A stretch of DNA of 64,000 bases from Afipia massiliensis (GTDB lineage Bacteria; Pseudomonadota; Alphaproteobacteria; Rhizobiales; Xanthobacteraceae): the NCBI RefSeq assembly GCF_014203115.1, contig NZ_JACHIJ010000003.1, positions 372,001-436,000 on the forward strand, given 5' to 3'. The position numbers and the translations under genes are program-made. Each line of letters begins with the position of its first letter. Position 1 is the stretch's first letter. The notes below the pieces were generated by a model. The model did no database searches. It worked only from the letters and a program-made list of their open reading frames with translations, and was not told the origin of the DNA. Below are positions 16,211 through 25,513 of the stretch, one piece after another.

Positions 16211-17887
16211 TCAATGGCCGTCGGCGGTCGCCGGAGAGGAAATCCTGCTCTCGGAGATTAACATCCGTTCAAGTGTTTCCAGCCGATCTGCATCGCGCGG
16301 TGGTTTATCCCAGCGCAAGCGGTTGATGCGGGGAAAGCGCATGGCAACGCCCGACTTGTGCCGCGCCGACCGAGCCAGCCCTTCGAACGCGACCTCAAGC
16401 ACCAATCCCTGATCCGGTTCGTGCACCACGTGACGCACCGGACCGAATTTCTCGGTGGTGTGGCGGCGGACGAAACGGTCGATTTGAATCAACTCTTCGT
16501 CGGTGAAGCCGAAATAAGCCTTGCCGACCGGCACGAGCTGATCGGCGCCATCGATGCTGGTCCAGACGCCAAAGGTGTAATCCGAATAGTACGACGAGCG
16601 TTTGCCGTGACCGCGCTGCGCGTACATCAACACGGCGTCGATGATGTGTGGATCGCGTTTCCATTTCCACCACTGGCCTTTTGGGCGACCCGGCAGATAG
16701 GGTGCGTCGCGCCGCTTCAGCATGACGCCCTCGACAGCGTCCGAATCTTCGCCGGCTCCGGCGCTGGCAGGATCGGCGCGCGCGGCGGCAAGATCGTCCC
16801 AGGTCTTGAAGGACACCTGCGGCGACAGATCGATCCGCGGGTCGGCAAGCTGCGCGACAAAGGCTTCCAGTTTCGTTCGTCGTTCGCTGAACGTCAGCAT
16901 GCGCAGATCGTTATCACCGTCGCTGAGCAGATCGTAGGCGCGCAGATGGATCGGACAATCCCTCATCAGCTTCGGCGTCACGGATTTCCGGTTCAGTCGC
17001 TGCTGCAACACATTGAACGTCTGCACCCGCCCGTCGCGCAGCACCAGCAGCTCGCCGTCGAGCGCGCCGGGCAACCTCAAGGATGGCACCAGATCGGGAA
17101 AGCTTTTGGTGATGTCCTCGCCGGTGCGTGAATAGAGACGTGTAACGGTGTTGTCTTTCTCGTCGCGTCCGCTGACCGCCTGCACGCGGATGCCGTCCCA
17201 TTTCCATTCGGCGGTGAAGTCTTCCGGCGCGAGATTTGCGAAGTCGGTGTCCTCGATGGCGTGTGCCAGCATCACCGGACGGAACGGGGCGGGATCGCGG
17301 TTCACTGGCTTGTCGGCGCAGCCTTCGAGCCATGCGAACAGATCGAGATACGGAGGTGCTAATCCGGGCCAGATCAATTCGACATCGTGGGCATCCTTAT
17401 CGCCGACTGCCGCCGCCGCTGTTTTCGCCAGCCGCGCCGACACGCCGATGCGCAGGCCGCCTGTAACCAGCTTCAAGAGTGCCCATCGGCCGGTCTCGTC
17501 AAGCTCATCGAGCCAGCGCACCAGTTGCGCGGGGATTTCGGTCTTGCCCAGCGTGTTGAAGGTGGTGACCACTTCGGTCAATGTCGGCGGGGGCGGCGAG
17601 TTCGTGGCCCGCTTGTCTGCCGGCCACATCAGCGCGACGGTCTCCGACAGGTCTCCGACGTAGTCATAGGACAGCGCGAACAGCGTGGGATCGGTGCGTT
17701 CCGCGATCAGATCGCGAATGAGGCCAGCCTTGGCGTGCCGAAACGACAGCGCACCGGTGAGCGCCGCCAGTGCCCAGCCGCGATCCGGGTCCGGCACCTC
17801 GCGAAAGTAATTCGTGATCAGCCGCAGCTTGTTGTTGCGTCCGGGCTCGTAGGCAAGGCGGTCCAGCAGATGCGCGAAACGGTTCAT
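16211..17887 (-). CDS. ATP-dependent DNA ligase of the ligase-exonuclease-helicase-phosphoesterase repair set
   Basis: A 558-residue ATP-dependent DNA ligase, which seals nicks using an enzyme-AMP intermediate. The adenylation lysine is Lys229 in the motif I sequence EWKWDGIRV; LYSRTGEDITKSFPDL, DGELLVLRDG, EGVMLKRRDAPY and QWWKWKRDP are motifs Ia to V. An N-terminal helical DNA-binding domain (residues 1-200) and a C-terminal OB-fold domain complete the standard structure. NCBI names this family cisplatin damage response ATP-dependent DNA ligase. Its ATG overlaps the exonuclease stop by 4 bases (ATGA), so the two are one translational unit. The NAD-dependent LigA, not seen in this window, would be the replicative ligase. 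Confidence 0.95.
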   Translation of the reverse strand: MNRFAHLLDRLAYEPGRNNKLRLITNYFREVPDPDRGWALAALTGALSFRHAKAGLIRDLIAERTDPTLFALSYDYVGDLSETVALMWPADKRATNSPPPPTLTEVVTTFNTLGKTEIPAQLVRWLDELDETGRWALLKLVTGGLRIGVSARLAKTAAAAVGDKDAHDVELIWPGLAPPYLDLFAWLEGCADKPVNRDPAPFRPVMLAHAIEDTDFANLAPEDFTAEWKWDGIRVQAVSGRDEKDNTVTRLYSRTGEDITKSFPDLVPSLRLPGALDGELLVLRDGRVQTFNVLQQRLNRKSVTPKLMRDCPIHLRAYDLLSDGDNDLRMLTFSERRTKLEAFVAQLADPRIDLSPQVSFKTWDDLAAARADPASAGAGEDSDAVEGVMLKRRDAPYLPGRPKGQWWKWKRDPHIIDAVLMYAQRGHGKRSSYYSDYTFGVWTSIDGADQLVPVGKAYFGFTDEELIQIDRFVRRHTTEKFGPVRHVVHEPDQGLVLEVAFEGLARSARHKSGVAMRFPRINRLRWDKPPRDADRLETLERMLISESRISSPATADGH

Positions 17888-18951
17888 GGCGCGGCAGCCT
17901 CGTCCGCGGCCGCGCTGTCTTCGTCCTCGTCACCATAGCCGACCAGAGCAAGCGGCCGCGCCTTCAGGCCCTTCGACTGGCACCAGTGCACCAGCGCGTC
18001 TTCCTCTCCATGCGTGATCCAGACTTCGCCGGCACCGGTCGCATCAATCGTCGTGCACAATCCATCCCAATCGGCATGATCGGAAATCACCAGAGGCAGT
18101 TCGATCCCCCTTTGCCGCGCGCGTGCGCGAACCCGCATCCAGCCCGATGCAAAGGCGGCGACCGGATCGGGAAATCGCCGTGTCCAGATGTCGGTGATCG
18201 CGGTGGGCGGCGCGAAGGTGATGGTGCCGGCGAGGTCGGCCTTTTTCATACCCCTCGCCAGCCGCAGATCGCCGAGATCGATACCACGGCTCTCGTAGTA
18301 GCGTGTGATCGTCTCCATCGCGCCGTGGAGGTAGATCGGCGCGGCGTACCCTGCCGCGCGAATGAGGGCGATGACCCGCTGCGCCTTGCCGAGTGAGTAT
18401 GCGCCGACCAAGTGGGCGCGTTCGGGAAACAGCGCCACCGATGCCAGAAGTTTCGCAATCTCGCCTTCGACGTTCCCGTGGCGGAATACCGGTAATCCGA
18501 ATGTCGCCTCCGTAATGAATACGTCGCATGGCACCACCTCGAACGGCGTGCAGGTCGGATCCGCGGTGTCCTTGTAGTCGCCCGATGCGACGATTTTGGT
18601 CTTGCCGTGGGTCACGGCGATCTGCGCCGAGCCCAGCACGTGCCCCGCCGGGTGGAAAGTCGCGCTGACACTGCCGAGCTTGATGGTTTCGCCGTAAGAA
18701 ATGGCCTGCGTGCTTCCAGCGAAGTTATCGCCGTAGCGCAGCCGCATCATGTCGAGGGTTTCCTGCGTGGCCAGCACTGCGCCGTGGCCGGGGCGGGCGT
18801 GATCCGAATGGCCATGGGTGATCAGCGCCCGCTCGACCGGCCGCACCGGATCGATATGAAAGCCGCCGGGCTTGCAGCACAGGCCAGCGGCGACGGGCAT
18901 GAGGATGTCTTGCGGACGCATGGACTTCATATAGGTTGTGCGGGCCTTCAT
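17884..18951 (-). CDS. Ligase-associated DNA exonuclease, metallo-beta-lactamase fold
   Basis: About 355 residues of a beta-CASP/MBL-type nuclease that trims DNA ends before ligation. The metal motif THGHSDHARPGHG at about residues 45-57 supplies the HxHxDH ligands; SGDYKDTADPTCTPFEVVPCDVFITEATFG, HGAMETITRYYES and VISDHADWDGLC carry the remaining metal and beta-CASP residues. It is encoded directly before the ATP-dependent ligase, with overlapping stop and start. The start is uncertain: the conserved part begins at MRPQDIL (ATG at 18921), ATG 18951 has AAGG upstream, and a TTG at 18969 is also open. No membrane or signal sequence. Confidence 0.93.
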   Translation of the reverse strand: MKARTTYMKSMRPQDILMPVAAGLCCKPGGFHIDPVRPVERALITHGHSDHARPGHGAVLATQETLDMMRLRYGDNFAGSTQAISYGETIKLGSVSATFHPAGHVLGSAQIAVTHGKTKIVASGDYKDTADPTCTPFEVVPCDVFITEATFGLPVFRHGNVEGEIAKLLASVALFPERAHLVGAYSLGKAQRVIALIRAAGYAAPIYLHGAMETITRYYESRGIDLGDLRLARGMKKADLAGTITFAPPTAITDIWTRRFPDPVAAFASGWMRVRARARQRGIELPLVISDHADWDGLCTTIDATGAGEVWITHGEEDALVHWCQSKGLKARPLALVGYGDEDEDSAAADEAAAP

Positions 18952-19045
18952 TCGAGCCTTGGTTTGCAACGCTCAGGCTCAGCCGCTTACTCCCCCAGGA
19001 TCAATTTTGCCCTTTAATTCTGCCAATCAGGTTCAGACCAAGTCC

Positions 19046-19972
19046 ATGCCAGCCGCGTTGTTCCTGTCCTCGGGAAATCTTATCGCCGACCGGCGCTTCG
19101 ATTTTGGACGCGATCTGATGCTGCGCGGCGACCTTGCGGCGGCAGCAGAATTAATGGAGCAAGCGATTGAACTGGAGCCGGGCTTCGCATCGGCGTGGTT
19201 CATGCTTGGAGATTTGCGCGAACAACTCGGCGCCTGGGACGAGGCCATTGTCGCCTACACCCATGCCTGCCAGTCCGATCCTGACGACAGGCACGGCGCG
19301 AAGCTGCGGTTAATGCGGCTAGGTGCGGAGGAAGTCTCCTCCATGCCGCCCGGCTATGTGCGCGCGCTGTTCGATCAGTACGCGCCGAGGTTCGACAAGA
19401 CGCTGGTGCAGGATCTGGACTATTGCGGCCCGCAGGTGCTCTTGAAGGCGGTGCTGGCGGCTCGTCACGCGGCAAGGCTGCCGGCGCGTTTCAAGCGGGC
19501 GATCGATCTCGGATGCGGTACGGGGCTGGCCGGGCGCGAGTTTGCCTCATTATCCGATGAATTGATCGGGATCGACCTGTCGTCCGGCATGATCGAGCGC
19601 GCCCGCGCTACCGGCCTTTATGCACGGCTCGACGTCACGGATATGTTGCAAGGTCTGTGCGCGGAGAGCGAGGCCAGCGCGAATCTCGTCATCGCGGCTG
19701 ACGCTTTTGTCTACGTGCAGAAACTGGAGCCGTTGCTCCGCGAGGCTGCGCGCGCGCTGAAGCCGCAGGGGTTGCTGGCGTTTACGGTGGAGACCCACCC
19801 GGGTGAAGGCGTCATTCTCGGGCGCGGGCTGCGCTATGCCCACGGCGAGGCCTATCTGCGCGATGCGATTGCCGATGCCGGATTGACGGCATGTGCGATC
19901 ATACCAGCATCCACCCGGATCGAGGCGAACGAGCCCGTGCCGGGATTCGTGGTGACTGCGAGCAAGGCATAA
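19046..19972 (+). CDS. TPR-domain class I methyltransferase
   Basis: A 308-residue protein with an N-terminal tetratricopeptide region (residues 15-95; ADRRFDFGRDLMLRGDLAAAAELMEQAIELEPGFASAWFMLGDLRE) followed by an SAM-dependent methyltransferase domain. Motif I is AIDLGCGTGLAGREF near residue 155; motif II is ELIGIDLSSGMIERA; motif IV region is NLVIAADAFVYVQ. Substrate unknown. It lies between the divergent exonuclease/ligase pair and the solute-binding protein; no close functional link to DNA repair is seen. The ATG at 19046 follows the gap of 95 bp from the exonuclease start; an earlier in-frame start adds 36 unconserved residues. Confidence 0.88.
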   Translation: MPAALFLSSGNLIADRRFDFGRDLMLRGDLAAAAELMEQAIELEPGFASAWFMLGDLREQLGAWDEAIVAYTHACQSDPDDRHGAKLRLMRLGAEEVSSMPPGYVRALFDQYAPRFDKTLVQDLDYCGPQVLLKAVLAARHAARLPARFKRAIDLGCGTGLAGREFASLSDELIGIDLSSGMIERARATGLYARLDVTDMLQGLCAESEASANLVIAADAFVYVQKLEPLLREAARALKPQGLLAFTVETHPGEGVILGRGLRYAHGEAYLRDAIADAGLTACAIIPASTRIEANEPVPGFVVTASKA

Positions 19973-20150
19973 TCGGCTTCGAGCCTGCCTCAAGACGAGT
20001 CTCTCATTGGGTCCGCAGCGCCAAAACGCAAGACAGCGGCGTGATGCCCGGCAGGATGCCGTGATCTGCGTCCGATCCGGAATGAATAGGCCCGGAAAAT
20101 CAAAGGCATCGCAGAATGCCGCGAAAACAATTCAGGGAGACAACAACAAG

Positions 20151-21368
20151 ATGAAAACGACGATGAAATCGTTCACTGCCGGTGCTGCGCTTGCAGCCGC
20201 TGTTCTGATGGCGGCGTCAGCTGCGCACGCGCAGAAGAAATACGACCCGGGCGCGAGCGACACTGAAATCAAGTTGGGCCAGACCGTGCCGCATTCGGGT
20301 CCAGGTTCGCTCTATGGTGTGCTGGGCCGCGTCGCGACCGCCTACTTCGAAATGATCAACGAAAAGGGCGGCATCAACGGCCGCAAGGTCAAGATGCTCT
20401 CGCTGGACGACTCCTATTCCGCTCCCAAGACGGTGGAAGCAACGCGGCGGCTGGTGGAACAGGAAGAGGTGCTGGCGCTGTTCGGCTCTCTGGGCACCGC
20501 GCCGCAGACCGCCGTGCACAAGTATCTCAACTCCAAGGGTGTGCCGCAGCTCCTGCTGAATACCGGCGCGTCCAAGTGGAACGATCCCAAGAACTACAAG
20601 TGGACCATGGCGGGCTTGCCGCTCTATCCGACCGAGGCGCGCATTCTTGCCAAGCACGTCCTGAGCGTGAAGCCGAATGCCAAGGTCGCGATTCTCTATC
20701 AGAACGACGATTTCGGACGTGACTTCCTCGGTCCGTTCAAGGAAGTGCTGGCGCAGGCCGGCGGCAAGGCCACCGTCGTCGCGGAGGCCACCTACGATCT
20801 CACCGATCCGACGATCGATTCGCAGATCATCAACCTGTCCAAGTTGGGCGCCGATGTTTTCTTCAACATCACCACCGGCAAGGCGACATCGCAGTCGGTC
20901 CGCAAGGTGGCCGAACTCGGCTGGAAGCCGCTGCATCTGTTGACGGCCGGCTCCACCGGCCGCTCGATCCTCAATGCCGCGGGCCTTGAGAATGCCACCG
21001 GCATTGTCGCCATGCGCTACGCCAAGGAGGTCGGCGTGCCGCGCTGGGAGAAGGACCCGGACGTGATGGGCTTCGAGGAACTGCGCAAGAAGTATCTGCC
21101 GAATGTCGATCCCGACAACACCATCGCCTATGCAGGTTACGGGCAGGCGGTGACCATGGCGGAAATCCTGCGCCGCTGCGGTGACGATCTGACCCGGGCC
21201 AACGTGCTGAAGCAGGCGCAATCGCTGGCGGGCTTCCATTCGCCCTACATGCTGGACGGCATCACCTACAGTTTCACGCCGGATAACTACACGCCGATGA
21301 AGACGCTCCACATCGCGATTTTCAACGGCAAGGACTGGGATATTTCGGACAAGCCGGTCACCGAATAA
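20151..21368 (+). CDS. ABC transporter substrate-binding protein, Leu/Ile/Val-binding type
   Basis: A 405-residue periplasmic binding protein. The signal peptide is MKTTMKSFTAGAALAAAVLMAASAAHA, with cleavage before QKKYDP. The mature protein has the two-lobe type I fold: ASDTEIKLGQTVPHSGPGSLYGVLGRVATAYFEMINEKGGINGRKVKMLSLDDSYSAPKTVEATRRLVEQEEVLALFGSLGT is typical of the hydrophobic amino acid uptake family, though members of this branch often bind aromatic acids or other carboxylates. No permease or ATPase genes follow; it is an orphan between repair genes. AGGGAGA about 10 bases before the ATG is a good ribosome site. Confidence 0.92.
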   Translation: MKTTMKSFTAGAALAAAVLMAASAAHAQKKYDPGASDTEIKLGQTVPHSGPGSLYGVLGRVATAYFEMINEKGGINGRKVKMLSLDDSYSAPKTVEATRRLVEQEEVLALFGSLGTAPQTAVHKYLNSKGVPQLLLNTGASKWNDPKNYKWTMAGLPLYPTEARILAKHVLSVKPNAKVAILYQNDDFGRDFLGPFKEVLAQAGGKATVVAEATYDLTDPTIDSQIINLSKLGADVFFNITTGKATSQSVRKVAELGWKPLHLLTAGSTGRSILNAAGLENATGIVAMRYAKEVGVPRWEKDPDVMGFEELRKKYLPNVDPDNTIAYAGYGQAVTMAEILRRCGDDLTRANVLKQAQSLAGFHSPYMLDGITYSFTPDNYTPMKTLHIAIFNGKDWDISDKPVTE

Positions 21369-21372
21369 CACC

Positions 21373-21407
21373 CGAGGGCGGAGGCGGATCGTCCGTCTCC
21401 GCTCTCG
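21373..21407. other. GC-rich hairpin after the solute-binding protein gene
   Basis: A stem of about 16 pairs with a TCG loop (arms 21373-21388 and 21392-21407, with two G-U type pairs) begins 5 bases after the stop at 21368. There is no run of T after it, so it is not a standard intrinsic terminator; it may protect the 3' end of the abundant binding-protein message or help Rho. The helicase GTG is 33 bp downstream. Confidence 0.55.
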
Positions 21408-21439
21408 ACCGGACGCCTGCCACGCCTTAACTCTAGGGC

Positions 21440-23992
21440 GTGGATACCAGAGCCCCGTCTTCCAATCTGCTGCCCGAGATCTTCCAGCGCTGGTTCGCCG
21501 CGCGGGGCTGGTCGCCGCGCGCGCATCAGCTCGATCTGCTGGCAAAGGCGCAAAGCAACCGGTCTGCATTACTGATTGCGCCGACGGGCGCGGGCAAGAC
21601 GCTGGCGGGATTCCTGCCGACACTGGTGGAACTGGGCGTGCCCAAATCCGCGAAGACAATGTCGACCGGACGCAGCGTTGCGCGCAGTGGTGGCTTGCAC
21701 ACGCTTTATATATCGCCGCTGAAGGCGTTGGCGGTGGACATCGCCCGCAATCTTGAACGGCCGATTGCTGACATGAAGTTGCCGGTCCGGGTGGAGACCC
21801 GCACCGGCGATACGCCGGTGTCGCGGCGTCAGCGCCAGCGCAAATACCCGCCGGATATTCTGCTGACCACGCCCGAACAACTCGCGCTGTTGCTGTCGTC
21901 CGACGACGCGCCGTTTCTGTTTTCCTCGTTGAAGCGGGTCGTGCTCGACGAGTTGCATGCGCTGGTGACCTCAAAGCGCGGCGATCTTTTGTCAATCGGT
22001 CTTGCGCGGCTGTGGCGGCTCGCGCCGCAGGTGACGACAGTCGGCCTGTCGGCGACCGTGGCGGAGCCTGATGATTTACGGCGCTATCTAATGCCACAGG
22101 CCAGCGGCACGCAGAACATGGCCGACCTTGTGATCGCGGATGCCGGCGCCGCGCCGATCGTTGAAATGCTTGACACCAAGGAGCGGCTGCCGTGGGCCGG
22201 CCATATGGCGCGGCACGCGCTCGGCGAGATCTACGATCTGGTCAAGGCCAACAAGACCTCACTGATGTTCGTCAATACCCGCGCGCAGGCGGAGATGCTG
22301 TTTCAGGATTTGTGGCGCATCAACGACGACGGCCTCGCGATAGCGCTGCATCACGGCTCGCTCGATGTGGCGCAGCGCCGCAAGGTCGAGGACGCAATGG
22401 CGGCGGGGAAATTACGCGGTGTTGTCTGTACGTCGTCGCTCGATCTCGGCATTGACTGGGGCGACATCGATCTCGTCATCAATGTTGGCGCGCCGAAAGG
22501 CGCATCGCGGCTGATGCAGCGAATCGGGCGCGCCAATCACCGCCTCGACGAGCCGTCGCGCGCGGTGATGGTGCCGGCCAATCGCTTTGAAGTGCTGGAA
22601 TGCCGCGCGGCCATCGATGCGGTGGCGGAGAATGCGCAGGATACGCCGCCGCAGCGCACCGGCTCGCTCGATGTGCTGGCGCAGCACATACTTGGGTGCG
22701 CCTGCGGCGAGCCATTTCTGGCCGATGCGCTTTACGACGAAGTGCGCAGCGCTGCGCCATATATGGATCTGACGCGCACAGATTTCGACGACGTGATGGA
22801 TTTCGTTGCGACCGGCGGTTATGCGCTGAAAAGCTATGAGCGCTTTGCGCGGATCAAGCAGGACAAGGCCGGACGCTGGCGCGTCACCAATCCGAAGGTG
22901 CGCCAGAGCTACCGCCTCAACGTCGGGACCATCGTCGAAGAGCCGATGCTGAAGGTGAAACTGGTGCGTGGCCGCAGCAAGGGTTCGGGTTCGACCGGCG
23001 CGATCGCGCGGGGCGGGCGGATGCTCGGCCAGATCGAGGAATATTTCATCGAAGGACTGGTGCTGGGCGACACCTTCGTGTTCGGCGGCGAAGTCGTGCG
23101 CTACGAAGCCTTGATGGAAGACGAGGTCTACGTGTCGCGCAGCAACGACGCCAATGCCAAGGTGCCGTCCTACGCGGGCGGGAAGTTTCCGCTCTCGACA
23201 TACTTGGCCGAGCGTGTGCGTCTGTTGCTCGCCGATCAGCGCGCGTGGAAAGGCCTGCCCGATCAGGTGCGCGAATGGCTGTCATTACAGGCAGCATTTT
23301 CCCGCGTGCCGGGTCCGCGCGAACTGGTCGTTGAAACATTCCCGCGCGCCGACAAGCATTACCTTGTCTGCTATCCGTTCGAAGGCCGTCTGGCGCATCA
23401 GACGCTCGGGATGTTGCTGACGCGGCGGCTGGAGCGGGGACGGGCAAAACCGCTCGGTTTCGTTGCCAACGAATACGCGCTGGCCGTCTGGTCGCTCGGC
23501 GACATGTCGTCGATGATCCGTAACGGACGCTTGGATCTCGATGCGCTGTTCGATGCGGATATGCTCGGCGACGATCTGGAGGCGTGGCTCGCGGAATCGG
23601 CACTGATGAAGCGCACGTTCCGGACCTGCGCCGTGATCTCGGGCCTGATCGCGCGGCGGTTTACCGGCGAGGAGAAATCGCGGCGGCAGGTGCTGTTCTC
23701 GACCGACCTCGTCTATGACGTCTTGCGCAAGCACCAGCCCGATCATGTCCTGCTGCGCGCGGCGCGGGCCGATGCCGCCACGGGACTGCTGGATATTCGC
23801 CGCCTGAGCGATATGCTGATCCGGATCAAAGGCCGAATCACGCACAAGGAACTCGACCGGGTGTCGCCGCTCGCAGTGCCGGTGATGCTGGAAATCGGCC
23901 GCGAAGCGGTTTATGGCGAAGCGTCCGATGAGTTGCTGGCGGAAGCCGCCGAGGAACTCGTGAAAGAGGCGATGTCGCCCGATCAGGATTGA
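21440..23992 (+). CDS. Lhr-like DEXH-box helicase of the ligase-associated repair set
   Basis: An 850-residue superfamily 2 helicase of the Lhr-Core class, an ATP-driven 3'-5' translocase acting on DNA or DNA:RNA. Walker A is APTGAGKT (residues 47-54), motif II is the DELH box at 170-173, then SATV, and motif VI QRIGRANHR. After the two RecA domains come the winged helix and the Lhr-specific C-terminal region (RYEALMEDEVYVSR to about residue 840). Length matches Lhr-Core rather than the 1500-residue E. coli Lhr. Starts with GTG at 21440. Its stop is 6 bases before the PdeM start. Together with the minus-strand ligase and exonuclease it forms the known four-gene repair set, here split. Confidence 0.94.
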   Translation: MDTRAPSSNLLPEIFQRWFAARGWSPRAHQLDLLAKAQSNRSALLIAPTGAGKTLAGFLPTLVELGVPKSAKTMSTGRSVARSGGLHTLYISPLKALAVDIARNLERPIADMKLPVRVETRTGDTPVSRRQRQRKYPPDILLTTPEQLALLLSSDDAPFLFSSLKRVVLDELHALVTSKRGDLLSIGLARLWRLAPQVTTVGLSATVAEPDDLRRYLMPQASGTQNMADLVIADAGAAPIVEMLDTKERLPWAGHMARHALGEIYDLVKANKTSLMFVNTRAQAEMLFQDLWRINDDGLAIALHHGSLDVAQRRKVEDAMAAGKLRGVVCTSSLDLGIDWGDIDLVINVGAPKGASRLMQRIGRANHRLDEPSRAVMVPANRFEVLECRAAIDAVAENAQDTPPQRTGSLDVLAQHILGCACGEPFLADALYDEVRSAAPYMDLTRTDFDDVMDFVATGGYALKSYERFARIKQDKAGRWRVTNPKVRQSYRLNVGTIVEEPMLKVKLVRGRSKGSGSTGAIARGGRMLGQIEEYFIEGLVLGDTFVFGGEVVRYEALMEDEVYVSRSNDANAKVPSYAGGKFPLSTYLAERVRLLLADQRAWKGLPDQVREWLSLQAAFSRVPGPRELVVETFPRADKHYLVCYPFEGRLAHQTLGMLLTRRLERGRAKPLGFVANEYALAVWSLGDMSSMIRNGRLDLDALFDADMLGDDLEAWLAESALMKRTFRTCAVISGLIARRFTGEEKSRRQVLFSTDLVYDVLRKHQPDHVLLRAARADAATGLLDIRRLSDMLIRIKGRITHKELDRVSPLAVPVMLEIGREAVYGEASDELLAEAAEELVKEAMSPDQD

Positions 23993-23998
23993 CGAGAA

Positions 23999-24691
23999 AT
24001 GCAAGGCGCGCAGGCGACAGAGCGAATTCCGGGGGTCACTGTCGCAGGCGTCACGTTTGCTGCGGATATTGCTGGTGCGTTAGTTTGGGAGGATGAGCGC
24101 CTTCTGGTCGTCTCGGACCTGCATCTGGAAAAAGGTTCCAGTTTTGCGCAGCGCGGCGTGTTGTTGCCGCCGTTCGACACCGCTGCGACGCTAGCGCGGC
24201 TCGGCGCAGTGATCGCACGGCACGATCCGCGCACGGTGATTGCTCTCGGCGACAGCTTCCACGACCGCAAGGCCCATGAGCGGTTGTCGCCTGACGACCG
24301 CGAAACGTTGTCGGCGTTACAGTCGCGGCGGGACTGGATCTGGATTTCCGGCAATCACGATCCGGCACTGCCGCGCGATCTCGGCGGCGTGGTCGCAGAC
24401 GAAGTCGCGATCGGGCCGATTGTATTTCGCCATGAGCCGACCGGCGCTGTGGGCGAAATCGCGGGACACCTTCATCCCAAGGCGCGTGTCTCGACGCGCG
24501 GGCGCTCCGTGGAACGGCGCTGTTTCGCCAGCGACGGGATGCGCGCGGTGATGCCGGCGTTCGGTGCTTACACGGGCGGCTTGAGCATTCGCGATGTGGC
24601 CTTTGCCGCGATCTTCCAGACCCTGGCCTTCACCGCGCATGTGCTCGGCGATCGCCGTGTCCACACTATCGCGGCGTCGCGCTGCTATTGA
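23999..24691 (+). CDS. pdeM: Ligase-associated DNA damage response endonuclease PdeM
   Basis: A 230-residue calcineurin-like phosphoesterase. The dinuclear metal motifs are all present in order: SDLHLEKG (Asp40, His42), GDSFHD (Asp85), GNHDP (Asn119, His120) and the C-terminal GHLHP (His157, His159). The family is named for an Mn-dependent DNA endonuclease activity reported for the Pseudomonas enzyme in the same gene cluster; the protein acts in the cytoplasm. It is 6 bp downstream of the helicase and clearly part of its transcription unit. The C-terminal 60 residues are unconserved in appearance. Length is normal. Confidence 0.92.
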   Translation: MQGAQATERIPGVTVAGVTFAADIAGALVWEDERLLVVSDLHLEKGSSFAQRGVLLPPFDTAATLARLGAVIARHDPRTVIALGDSFHDRKAHERLSPDDRETLSALQSRRDWIWISGNHDPALPRDLGGVVADEVAIGPIVFRHEPTGAVGEIAGHLHPKARVSTRGRSVERRCFASDGMRAVMPAFGAYTGGLSIRDVAFAAIFQTLAFTAHVLGDRRVHTIAASRCY

Positions 24692-24730
24692 ATTTCCGAT
24701 TCGAGCGGCGGGCGAGACCGGCTTCTTCCT

Positions 24731-25513
24731 TTAATCCCTGCGGAAGATTACAGACGCAAGCCACCCGGTCATGATCGCCATCATCGCGGTGGCGAGGCCG
24801 TAGAGCAGCCCATGGTGGCGCGCGGAGTTGGCGACGAACTGCTCGAAGCCGACCTTGACGATTTCGAACGCAGTCTCGGTCTTCGCCACGAACGCTCCGC
24901 CAGCAAACAGCTTGATGTCGATGGTGTAGGTGCCGGTCGGCACCTCCGCCGGCAGGGGAATGCCGGTGCGAAACAATGTCGGCGTTAGAAAGGTCAGCGC
25001 GCTGGTCTGTTCGAGATAAAGCCCGTGTTCGGTGCGCAGCCGCACGAATGCCGAGCGGAACGGATCGCTGGCGACCGTATTGGCGACGTCCGGCCCCATG
25101 CGTTGCGGCAACGCGAAATTCGTCAGCCCGATTTGCTGCCGCCGCTGGACGTCCGGCGAGGCGATATTGTCGATCGGGCGATTGGCGAAGATGCCGAGGT
25201 AGGACGGGACCTGAATGAACTCGCGCGAATCTACGTTGACCCAGATACCGAGCTTGCGCTCCTTGCGCCGGGTCACCATGTCGGCGCGCGGTCCGGTCAC
25301 CGTGACCACGATGTCATAGGCCGTGCCCGGCGGCTTCGATTGGCCGTCGCGCTCGATGGAACCGAACAGCACAAGCTCTTCGCCGGAATAGTTCGGCGTT
25401 ACTGTCACGCGGTGATTGGAGACCGAGACGATCAGGTTTTCCGCCCACGTGTTTCCGCCTGCTGCGAGCGTGAACACCAAAGCGGCGAAGAAGATGGTTG
25501 CGCGATACTTCAT
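24731..25513 (-). CDS. TIGR02186-type membrane-anchored protein
   Basis: A 260-residue protein with a Sec signal peptide (MKYRATIFFAALVFTLAAGGNTWA) and a C-terminal membrane span (GLLYGLATAMMAIMTGWLASVIF) just before the RRD tail. The periplasmic body has an immunoglobulin-like look (ELVLFGSIERDG, DIVVTVTGP, GTYTIDIKLFAGG). It matches the conserved hypothetical family TIGR02186, almost always found next to a TauE/SafE permease in alphaproteobacteria, and probably assists it. Its ATG overlaps the permease stop in ATGA (25510-25513), so the two are translated as one unit. Function is not established. Confidence 0.85.
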   Translation of the reverse strand: MKYRATIFFAALVFTLAAGGNTWAENLIVSVSNHRVTVTPNYSGEELVLFGSIERDGQSKPPGTAYDIVVTVTGPRADMVTRRKERKLGIWVNVDSREFIQVPSYLGIFANRPIDNIASPDVQRRQQIGLTNFALPQRMGPDVANTVASDPFRSAFVRLRTEHGLYLEQTSALTFLTPTLFRTGIPLPAEVPTGTYTIDIKLFAGGAFVAKTETAFEIVKVGFEQFVANSARHHGLLYGLATAMMAIMTGWLASVIFRRD

